Shown here piece after piece: positions 49,401-61,400 of a DNA stretch of 64,000 nt. The stretch spans positions 576,001 through 640,000 of the forward strand of contig JAKNDB010000067.1 of NCBI GenBank assembly GCA_024305405.1, written 5' to 3'. The first letter of the stretch is position 1. Each line of letters begins with the position of its first letter. Position numbers and translations under genes: made by a program. A model generated the notes under the pieces. That model saw only the letters and a list, made by a program, of their open reading frames with translations. It had not been told where the DNA came from and did not search any database. This DNA is from Dirofilaria immitis (lineage: Eukaryota > Nematoda > Chromadorea > Rhabditida > Onchocercidae).

Positions 49401-52400
49401 AGCATGTTTCAAGAACTCGACAATCGCCAAAGTAAGTTTTAAAAATTAAGGACTTGTTAAGAAGAGGAAACTGATAATGTGCCATGTGCCGTCATCGACA
49501 AGAAGCAAGCAAAATTATGTTGATTATTAGAACATTTTATTATAGTGATAAAAATTTAATTCATCACGTTTAATCATTTTGCAATAACTGTTTTTGTGAA
49601 GAACATTTATTTGCAGTCATCCAGATGTTGATCGATTAGAAGACGAAGTACAAACATTAACCGTTCGCTGGGAAAACGTTTGTTCTCAGGTGGTTGATCG
49701 CTTAAAAACTGCTGAACATGCTCTGCAAACCCAAATAGTTTACCGTACAGAATATGAAAATGAAATCAAATGGCTTGATAATGTTGAAGCTACTATTAAT
49801 AGGTGCATTCTGATTTTAAAAATTTCTCGAAAATCTTATTGTCTTGATACATCGTAATCTCGTAATCATAATTTTCGGATTGATATAAGCTTATTATAGA
49901 AAAGAATTGACATTACAAAGTGGAAAATAATTTCTCCCTCATCTACTATGTTATTTCTTGTCATTTCATAGATTCGTCTAAAATTTTATGAAATTTCGAT
50001 CGCGAAAAGAAGAAAATTACATTCGAAAAAAATTCCCAGATGCTATTCAGATTCTTCGTCATCACTTTTACATTGGAAATTTTTACTTTTTATTTCAAAT
50101 GAACAATGAAGAAATAAAATTTATAGTTTGCGTAAACCCGAAGAACTTCGTCCGGAGCAATACCAACAACAACTGGACCAACTTATAGCCGAATATTCTC
50201 AGTTACAAGAACGCACTGAAGCAGTAGAAAATGTGAACCGTGAAGGTGGAAAATTCATTCGTGAAGCAAAGGTACTGTTAGTCAAAGTTGGGTGCTTAAG
50301 TAATATTACTTTCAGTATTTTGCTCTTTTGTCGAAATCAATGGAGAGATTTCCACATAATTTGCGAGAGGAAATTTGATAGATTTTTAGGTGAAATATTA
50401 CAATCCAGTTTTCATGACTGAAGTTGGATTATTTTCAGGGTTACGATAATCGTTTGATGCAGTATATGGAAAATATCATCAACATTCATGGTCCGGTTAT
50501 CCGAAACAGCTTCCGCCGTTCAACACCGCAGCCGAAAAGTGGGACCCAACAAGTAACGGAAGAATTGGAGCATCTAAATCGGCGATTTGCTCAACTGAGC
50601 TCACTAATACTTGAACGTCGCAACATAATGCAAATATTAATTCAGAATTGGAAGCGAAAAAAGCAGGTTAATAATTTTTATTTTTTCGGGTTCTAGACCT
50701 AAGTGATGTTGTAAAGAAGTTGACATTTTTTAACAAGTTTGATAGAGTTTATATTAAATGCAACAGTTTAATGGCAGTATGAGCTTTTGGAAGATCGCTA
50801 ACACTGTTCGCTATCATCCATAATAAAAGAATGTTCTACAGAAATTCTACTGCTAGTAAATCTATGGATAGTGACATCACCAGAAATTTTTAGAGAGTCC
50901 AAATTTTTTTTCCAAATTATTTATTTTGTTTTTTTTTAAACTCTTTATAACAGAATGCGACCAGTCTCCAAATCATTAGCTCATCACTGCACATTAAAAC
51001 TAAGATTTCTGGAAATCAAAAATAATAGATTGTTAAGCGTTACTTTTATGGATCTCAAAATATAACGTCAATGAGATGGCTACATATCGGATCGGTCGGA
51101 TACTCTATATATTACTGCAGTGAAATGAGTCATGGTGTCATTTAATAAATGCTATTGACATGAAATAATTCCAGAAATTAAATGGTATTTCAAAAATTTG
51201 AAATTTCGAAACCAACCGATTTCAACAAAGTTGTAACCAGCTACGCCCGACACATGCTTATATCTTTTAGCATTCCACCATTTTTTTAACACAATTACAG
51301 TTCTAGTGGCTTTCAACAAACATTCTTTCTTATTTTTGTTTGTTCTATTTTTCTCGACTTCATTAGGCCATTCATTCTCATTTTTTTTTAGCTAGCTTAC
51401 CTTATTAACAATAATAGCAGCAGCAACAGCAGCAGAATAACCGTGGTGAAAACATTGATTGACCAAAATTCAGGATTGTTACAATTTTTTCTGGATCTAC
51501 GAAATCCATTTATGGTTTAAAATCGAGTCTTATTTTTCATGTTATTTTAATGACATAAGTATTAAATTCAGATCTTATTTAGGTGTTAATAACATTGCAA
51601 CAAATCCGCCATTAAAAAAATTTCAAAATTTTCTCAAGGAGCTATTTCCGGATTGGAAATGTTGACATTATTTTTATTTAGAGACGCTTATCACGCTCTT
51701 ACAATATATGACTTTTCGATCAAATGTTTTCAATCAATTTTTCCTATTGCTGTCACTTTTAAGCTAACTAAAAAAGTTATCGTATCATTAAGCACTTTGT
51801 GAGACTTTCCAAAATGAAGAGAACGCGGTTTTGGATTCGTATAAAAATTTATATACTAACACCAGATTGACCTTTTCAAGCTGGATGCATGCTTGAGCAA
51901 CATTTTAGGTACCAATCAATTATACAGATACATTGGAAGATGTTATAGAAATAATCGAGAATTCTATGGATTTTTAAAAGAAGAAATTAAGGAATTTTTC
52001 AAATCATGATTTTGATTGGGTATTTCAGAGTGCACTTCACAAACATATTGTTTTGTTATACGCGGCGTTATAGCCATCACTGTTGCCTTATAATTGTGTT
52101 CTTGTTTTCATTTTTGCTTCTTTTGCTTTTTTCTTCACATCAGGATACTAGATACTACTCTATGTTTTAGATCGGTTGGTTTTGGCTTCCAGATAATATT
52201 CATCATGTTATTTATCCATCCCATATCTCTCATTCACTTGCAGACAAGCACTGAATACTGCAATTAAAAGATAGCAATTAATTGACATATAATCTCTACT
52301 TTATGCAATCATATTTCGTATTCATATACAATCATCCGTCTTCCTGCTATCACGCAGATGTCTTCCATTTATTCTAGGAGGAAGACGAACGAAGACGAGC

Positions 52401-55400
52401 TGAAGAAGAAGAAAACGTCGCCAATTTGAAGCAGCTCGACTGAAAGCACTGGAGGATGCTGATCGCCTCCGGAAGCAACGTAAAGCTGCTGAGGATGCAC
52501 GTCGAGCAGCAGAAGAAGCTGATCGTTTACGTCGTGAACGCGAGGCGGAGGATGCACGTCGAAGAGCGGAAGAAGCAAGACGAAGAATGGAAGAAGATGC
52601 TAGACGCAGAGCTGCAGAAGATGAGGCGAGACGAAAAGCAGAGGAGGATGCGAGGAGAGAAATGGAAGAGGCAGAGCGAGAACGTGAGCGTCGAAGACGT
52701 GAAATGGAAGATGCAGAGCGTCGAAGACGTGAAATGGAAGATGCAGAGCGTCGAAGACGTGAAATGGAAGATGCAGAGCGCCGAAGACGTGAAATGGAAG
52801 ATGCAGAGCGAGAACGTGAGCGTCTAAGACGCGAAGAAGATGAATTTCGCAGAAGAAAGCAAGCGGAAGAGGATGCAGAACGGGAAAGAAAAAGAAAAGA
52901 AGATAGAGATCGAAGACGTCGTGAGGAAGAAGAGCAAGAACGCCGACGTCGAGAAGACGAGCTTCGTCGACAGCTTGAGGATGAAGCGAGGGAACGTGAA
53001 AGAAAACGGTTGGATGATGAACGCCGACGAGCGGAAGAAGAACGTCGTCGGCGCGACGAAGATGAGCGGCGTTTACGCGAGGAAAAGGAACGGCTTGAGA
53101 AAGAACAAAGACGACCAAAAGTAGGCCATCATTTGTTTGTAGCTATGAAATCATTAATGTCTCTTTCTCTAATTTGGAATTATATAGATGGAAATACCTT
53201 TCCGCCCAATAAATTCTTCGGCCTATAAATGCGAGCTTGAACGCAACTTCAGCTTTTGCACAAGCGAAATGATTTTCAGTTGAGTTTTTTGCGAGTAAGA
53301 AACAACAATGACTTACAAGGTTAACCGATAATTTGTTTCAGATACCTAGCTTGAGTCATGGCATGCAGCAGGCAATTGTATCTGAGGGTGGTGAGCTGCA
53401 AGAATTTGAAGAGATTCGGGATGTTCCAGAAAGAGCAACAATAGCGGAACATGAAGACGAAATGCAGATGTACCAAGAAGAAACAATTACTAAAACTCAA
53501 TTTTACGAAATGGAAGGCATTTTGCACAAACAAACTGGCGAAATTTTGACCTTTGTTGAAGCTATACGCCAAGGGTTGTTAGATTTACATTCCGGTGGAG
53601 GGAATTCTATGACATCGTATCAGGTGCTAGAATTAGTCTGGAGAAAGCTGCGGAATTAGGATACATTGATGGTGGTTTCCATGAAGTGCTTAATACTCAT
53701 TATGGCGTGCGCCATCCGGAAACTGGTGAAAGTTTGTCCCTATTAGAAGCTATCCAAATCGGATTGTATGATCCGGATATCCGTCAATTACGAGATATTG
53801 AAACAGGTGAAATCTTACCAATGTACGATTGTATTTCCCGAGGAATCACAACACTTGACACTCAACATCGATTGGTTAAAATGGGTGTATTGAAATTGCC
53901 ACCTATGTCACTAGAAAATGCTATTGAACAAGGTGTTGTGAATAAGGAAACCGGTTATTTTACCGGAAAGTACACAAGAGAGACAATGCCACTCAAAGAT
54001 GCCCTTTACAATGGATATATTCAGATTGGCGGATGCCGTCCGCATACAATGATTGCAATCACTCTCTCTGATTGTCTTGAAACAGGCCTAATTAATGGGT
54101 ATACCGGTGAATTTGTAGATAAGTATAGTGGCGAAAAAATTACTCTACGTGAAGCTGTTTCGAAACAATACGCACTCCTAAATTTGCATGTTCCAGAAAT
54201 TGTGAAAACGGATGAAAATCGTCGTATCACTTTAGGTGAAGCGATTGTACGTAATGTAGTAAATACACGTCAAGGCAATTTTAGTGATCCATTAAAAAGT
54301 CAAAATCTTACACTTCAAGAAGCTTTTTCAAAAGATCTAATACAGAAACCGCTGACACTTACAGAAATCAATCAAAAAGACTTGATCGATTCAACAAATA
54401 AGTTTATAGATGGAGGCACCAAAAATCGTTTCACATTATTGGAAGCAATAGCCGCTGGTTTATTAGATCCAGACGTACGTCATATTGTGGATCCGGATGA
54501 AAAAGATGTGATTTCCATCGCAGAAGCTTTGGAGCGAGGATTGTTGGAACCTGATGGTAGAATTATGCTCCAGAAACAGCAAAAAATTTTTCTATAAATG
54601 AAGCAGTCAACGATGGACTACTGATCAAACGTGTACGGCATTCCATATTTAATGTAAAGGGTATCAAGAATACAAAGACTGAAGAAAACTTAACTTTTAA
54701 TGAGGCTGTAGATTGTGGCGTAATTATATTACAAGCTGAAAGAATTGTAGACCTTGCTACAAATCAAAGTTTCCTTATAACTGACTGTGTCGACAAAGAT
54801 TTGTTGGATCCTATGCTTTTCGAATTTCTAACTACATTATTGGGTATCAAAAATGGTTCGAAAGAGGATATGACAGTAATTCGTGCTGTAGCAAAAGGAT
54901 TCATCGATCCGCAAAAAGGTATTTACGTTGACAAGCAAACAAATAGGGAATTATCTCCGAAACAAGCATATGATGATGGATTATTGACTCTTAAAGGAGC
55001 TTTGCAGTTGTCCGCTATGCTTGATATTCATCCTTCTCTAGTAACACCAGTCAAAAAAATTGATCATAAAAACGAATTAGACGGCCAGGACAAATACAAG
55101 GTACAACAACGGATGACGTAAAGGTAACATTGGCAGAAGCCATGAAGCAAGGTTTAATCGATTCGCGCACTCATCGTTTTCGGCAAGGCGATACCGAAAT
55201 GAGCTTTGAAGAAGCATTAAGTCAAGGATTAATCCATCCATCCGATGAATGGATTATTCCATCCAAAAGTACAGGTGCTGGCCCTACTGTAGAAGAGAAA
55301 ATATCTGAATCTATAACTGAAACAGCTCAGCAGTTGGCACCGAAGTATTATCCAGATAAAAATATTGAAGAAACAGTGACAACTATTAAGAAAGTAAGAA

Positions 55401-58400
55401 AAACAGAAACAACAGCGCTGGGAGGTCCAGGCGGTGTATCTGTTTATCGCGCAGTTACAGGCAGTAAAGATTCATTTGAAGTACCAACTGATGGTTATCA
55501 TATTCTTGATGCAGAACGTAAAGGTTATGTAAATCTTAAGACAGGAACTGTTTCTCTGCCAAATTTAAGTCGTTCACTAACTTTGCAAGAAGCATTTCAA
55601 ATGGGTATTCTCAATAGTGAAAGTATTACACTTCTAGACCCATCTACTGGTAATCATATTCCTATTATCGAATCAATGAATAAAAAATGATGGATAAAAA
55701 CGGTTTCATGGAATGGAATGGTCAAATGGTCAATCTTCAGACATTGATTAATAACAAGGTAGTGCTCGTAGAGGCTGAAGCACCAGTTGGCACAGGTAGT
55801 TCGAAAAAGAAAGTTATACAGTTTTCACCAAGTTCTGAAGCAGTGATAAGTTTTCGTCCAATTGGAACTGCAACTGTGGAAGAAACCGAGCAATCTTGGA
55901 CATTTGATTCAAGTAGAGGGAATTGTTTGATCATGTTACTGGAGAACGGCTTACTCTTGATGCAGCTCTTGCTACTGGTAAAATCGACCGTGAGGATTTA
56001 CGAGTCTTTGATACCTTAACTGCACGTGAAATGTCATTTGAAGAGGCTGAAAAATGGGGTGTTATCGATGAGAAAGATCATTATTACTTGGATAAACGTG
56101 AAAATAAAAGATATTCATTGGCTCAAGCGGCATTACAGCATCGTGTTTTTCCAACAGGTGGTGTACCGGAAAATGCTTCTGATGCTATCCATACCACATA
56201 TAAAATACAGAAGCGAAGTGAATTATCGAAAAGGAAGCATTGTTCGGTGGGCCTTCGGAATATACAGAGCAAACATTGGTGAATGCTCTAGATTCGGGTT
56301 GGTACGATCCGAAGAGTGGTATGTTTGCTCATCCACAGACTCAGAAACAAATGTCTTTGAAAGAGTCAATAATAAAAGGATTATTTAATCCATATGGCAC
56401 AGTCGTATTAGACAAGCGTAGAATGCGTGAACTGTCACTTCTAGAAGCTATAGATGAAAATATTATTAATGATACGGAAGGAACGATATTAGATACAAAA
56501 ACAGGAAAATTTGTTGATCTAAAAACAGCTCATTTACAAGGCCTCTTAAGAAGCAAAAATCTACCTCAAAGTTTAGAAGGGGCTTTGGTATCTGGAAAGC
56601 TTGATTTATCTACAGGTCGACTGACGACATCAGATGGAAGTGGTATTAAACTTGAGGATGCAATTGCAACTAAACTTATCGATAGTCAAAGTATCGTTTT
56701 CCGTGATCCATCAACGGGTGAAGAGTTGCCCTATAATACAGCAGTTGAAAAGAAAATTATTGATCCTATCAAAGGCATAGTTTATACGAAGAACATGACT
56801 GAATTATTGACTTTCCCTCAGGCTCTTACTAGTGGTGTATTAACTGGTGTTGGCTCAAGAACGCATGCTCCACAAAAGTCTCAATCAACACGCATAATAG
56901 AGCGGAAATTACAGCTTACTCCTTATGCGCCAGAACCTGCTGAAAAGTCAACAGTTGCTGTTATGGAACAACGTACTGTGGGTCCAGGACGTAAGGAGAT
57001 AGTTGACCTAGGTGGCGGAAAACAGGTGATGGTAAAAGTTGTACGTGGAGAAGGAGGTGTTGAAAAAGGTGAATACATTGATCCATCATCTGGAATGAAA
57101 TTTACAATTCAATTGCATGGTGATCCCTATATGACTGAGGCCAAGACTGTTGTGAAAAGTACTGCACAAGTTCAATCTATTCAGCTGGAACCACATGCTG
57201 AATTTGTTGGTATTGATAAAATAAGAGATAAAAGAAATGGTCGTGTTATGTCACTGCAAGATGCTCAGCGAATTGGTATTGCACGCATTGACAAAAAGGA
57301 AAACAGATGACGAAGACATATTCAGTTTTCAGATCAAATATTCAAAATGCTGTTACAAGAGGTGTGATCGATGCTCGTGGTGAAAAGTTAAGTTTGAAAG
57401 ATGCTATTCGAGCCAAGTTAATTGATTTGCAAGATTTAACTTACCTTAATCCAAAGACAGGTGATGCTCTAACGTTAGCACAAGCAGCAAATATGGGTCT
57501 TATAGATGTCACTTTGTCGGAAACATTACCAAAGGGTGTATGTCACCCAGCAAATGGAGAAAGGATATCAGTACAAAGAGCCATAGAACTTGGTATCATA
57601 AATCCAAAAACCGGTGAAGTAAAAATCCATTTACGAATGAGGAATTAGCCTGGTTAGATATCATGAAACCAGTATATGCAAGCCTTACGATGGAAGGAGT
57701 ATATGATCCAACAAAAGGATACGGAGTACCAGTTCTAACCGCTCTGACCGAAGGTCTTATTAATGCGAATACAGGCCAATATTCAAATATCATTACAGCA
57801 GAAACAATAAGTCTAAAGGATGCGTCTAATAAAGGTTTGATTGATGCAGAAACATATAAAGCCATCACAGAACCATTTCTAATAGATTATCGTACAAAAA
57901 GAAAACTTAATTTGATTGAAGCGGTTCAGAACAAACTAGTGGATCCAAAAAATAAAACTATTCAATTTGATGAGCAAATTATTATGCCTGTTTCTCGTGC
58001 AACATCAGAAGGTAAAATACCATTATTTGTTGGTGAGAAACTGAAGCGTATTGATAAAATGACATTTGCGGAAGCGTTAAGTAAAGGTATGATTGATGTA
58101 GCGCAAAATCGATTTACTGATTCTGATTTGGGAAGGCAGATGTCAATTAATCAGGCAATTGAAGAAGGATATATTGATACCGGTAATGTTGAAGCTTTGG
58201 AAGGTTCAGATGAGCGAAATCTAGCAAATATATTGTTCACGGAAGAATTTGACGAGATTTCTGGGCGAATAAGGGATAAAAAATCAGGCCTTTATTTAAC
58301 TTTCAAATCTGCTGTTGATCGTGATGTTATTGACGGTGATTCATTATTGCATGATTTAGAATCTAGCCATACAATGACAGTAAAGGAAGCGTTGAATCAG

Positions 58401-61400
58401 GGCACTATTGATCCAGATGGTAAATATATTCATCAACGTATGGGAATCAAAATTACACTTAAGGATGCCCTAGCAAAAGGTCTAATCGCGTTAATTGCAT
58501 CTCCTATGCAAGCTGCTCAAGCAGTCGCTGAAGCCGTGAAACGTCGGGATGCTGAAGGTTACAGATTCAAATTGGAATCAGTAGATGAACGGAAAATTGG
58601 AAATGGCACACCACGCTATAGAGAAGAAATAATAATTGGAAAGCTTTCATCACCTCATCGTTCTGAACCTGGTCTCTCGCGTCGAGTTAGATCCATCTCA
58701 GATGCATCACGAGGAAGCAGAGGTAAAAGCCTAATCGATGATCCTCAAGCTATGGCTGATTTGCAACACGAGTTTCTAGATAATCTGAGGGAACGTGGTT
58801 TTGATGTCGAGGAAAAAGTCATCGAGCTTCCAGAAAGCGTTTCACGAGTTTCAATTCGTGAGGCGGCGGAAAGTGGCCTGCTAGATATTATTACTGGTGA
58901 TATTGTTCATCCAGCAAGTGGTCGACGCTATTCAATTCCACGAGCAGTACATATGAAAATGATGACCCCTGATGCAGCCAGACGAATGATGGAAACACTG
59001 AATATTTCTGTTGAAGATTTGGGACAGACACCATTAATTGAATCTGCTAGTGTTAGTCCTTCAGAATCTAGCATTAAAATGTACACGAAAACTGTAAGTT
59101 GGCGTGGTAAGCCATCTGAATTGCGACAAATTTCCAATCCACTTGCGCCATATACAACATATGCATCATCATCATCATCCGCAACAATACGAACTCCTGA
59201 TGTGTTCCCTCAATAATTAGTTATCTAGTTTTGTTGCTATTTTTGTGCCCTGTTTTTAATCTTTTTAATACTCAGTTATCTTCTTTCTTAGAAACGCTAT
59301 GTTTCATCTATTTTTAAAAAAATTTATTCTTTCAAAAATTTTTTAGGAAATAATTGTCATACTTCTTTTCAAGAATTGAATGAAAAATAAGTTTTTTTGC
59401 ATAATTTTTCACTGATATATGACATATCATTTATGTTCTATAATCATCATATTCATTTAAATATTTTCACTCTACTATAATGTTTCTGCTTAAATTCATC
59501 CTTTCTATGAAAATGGATTTGCTATCTGTTATAGTTTGGATCTTCCTAATTTTGAAGTGATATATTTATTGTCTTTTATATAAGTTTAAATTTAATAGTA
59601 ATAGTGATTTGGCTAATTTGTTTGAAAAACAGTTCGAAATTCAATTTTGAGACTTAAATCCTAAGGAACATATTACCATATAATTTCCTTTGAAATTAAA
59701 ATCTTATTAGCGGAAGAAATAAATGTTTATATTTTAGATCGTTTTATGATACATTAACTTGATGATGAAATGTAAATATGGAAGCATACTATCATTAAAA
59801 GTATTAAAATAATTTCGTCAATTTGACTATTCAACCAAGCATTACGGTTCTTTTTTCTGTTTATTTCCTAAAAAGATTCATTCATTTGTTATTCTTGAAT
59901 GCATGTTTACTCCACGGAAATGATGAATCCGAGATAGACATTATCCACTGCCAACATTGTCATAGATTTAACAATTTCTTCAAAGAATCAAATGATTATT
60001 AATCAGTGAAGAGATAAAATACAATGATTACAACAATCATTGAACTTTTCTCTCACATCTCATTTGAATAATAGATAATAATTCATTCATTCGCTTATTA
60101 TCTGTCTTTCTTGCATGAATTAATTAATTTCATATCATCATAAATTGTACTCATTTAAGAAATGAAATTCTTAAATTTTTAAAATTTACAAATACTCACT
60201 TTTACATTCATCATATTGTCATTTTCTTCCAACTAAATAATCAATTTCATACTTCTCTTTGTATATAAAATTTTTGTTTTTATTTTTTATTTTTTCATAC
60301 AAAATATATATTATGAAAACAATTAGTTTGTGAAGTGCAATTTGAAAACTGAAATGGAAAAAAAAATTGATAATGAAAAGACTACAATGTATTAAAAATT
60401 TTAGTACAAAAATTATTTTTTTATTCCTTTATTTATTTATTTATTTATTTATATTGATGCATCACAGTTTATAAATGTCAAAAGTTCATTATTTTATTAG
60501 TGAAATTTTTAACGCTTAAAATTCACTTCAACATACGCAGAAAATTTATCAGAAAATTGACGGCAATATTGCAATGCTTAAAGAGAGATTCATAATTTCT
60601 CGAAAAAAAAATTTCAACATTGGTTAATAATTTTATAGATCATTTGTTAAACTTCTGATATTAAATTAGTGAACTTCGAATCCAATGAAATATCTTAGTA
60701 ATTTTTTTTTTTTGAATTATAAGATTTTACGAGAAAATATGTCATCTTAGAAAACAGAATAAATGATGAATTCATAAGTTCAGTTTTTTTTTATGTGTTA
60801 AGGAAATATAGTTTTGCTAGAATAAATGACCTTGACGGGCACTGCACATTTCATGTCAACCAAACAATCATCTTTTTCTTGTTTCGTCAAATCATTTAAA
60901 TAATACTACTGTAATTTTAAAAGATTTAAAATAATATCAAAGCTATAAAATCGGTGTCTTAAATTCTTACCGCTAATACCAAATATATTTCAACAAATAA
61001 TAGATTTTGCCGAGTCGAGACTCATTTCTAGCTAGGAAATGAACTGTCTAAAAGTTGTAATTAAATAAAGAAATACAGTAAAAGCTTTAGTTATCACTTA
61101 TCAATAAATTACATTTAATACATTTCTGCCTTATTACAATAAGCAATATCAATCTCTATTTGACCTCTCTGCAAAACATCTCCATTTCATCGCATTTCAA
61201 CAAAATCAGAAAAACCTTTCTAAATAAGAGTTTACAACCAAAGATTTTTCGATATGGTTGATTCTTTTCAAATTCAATTTGTAAAAATTTATTTGAATGA
61301 TAACATTGTCGTGGTGACTATTTGGCATGAGTTCGGGATAAATTTATCTTCTGAGCTGTAAAATTCTCATTTATTTGATTATTTTGGGCTTTCATTCGTT

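Noticed and set aside
51459..51665. Frame ending [17 protein letters not shown] in the intron before the E/R exon
   Set aside because: The acceptor-like site leaves only 27 codons to a stop, with no donor. It would truncate vab-10 and has no plakin similarity.
52456..52827. Plus-strand frame of Lys/Gln/Val repeats in another register of the same exon
   Set aside because: It is a shifted reading of the 30-bp repeat; the E/R frame continues to a proper donor and matches the gene phase.
52600..53118. 172-codon minus-strand open frame
   Set aside because: It is antisense to the E/R-rich vab-10 exon; GAA/CGT-rich coding leaves the opposite strand free of stops. No splice signals or known motif.
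53342..59216. Series of separate single-exon genes or a decayed pseudogene
   Set aside because: The plectin repeats continue across each break with a single-base shift in a homopolymer, always in the same direction. There are no substitutions to stop codons within repeats, and the flanking introns are intact.
53342..59216. Programmed ribosomal frameshifting
   Set aside because: Eight shifts at unrelated runs (GGG, CC, GG, A6, A4...) without a common slippery heptamer or pseudoknot is not plausible.
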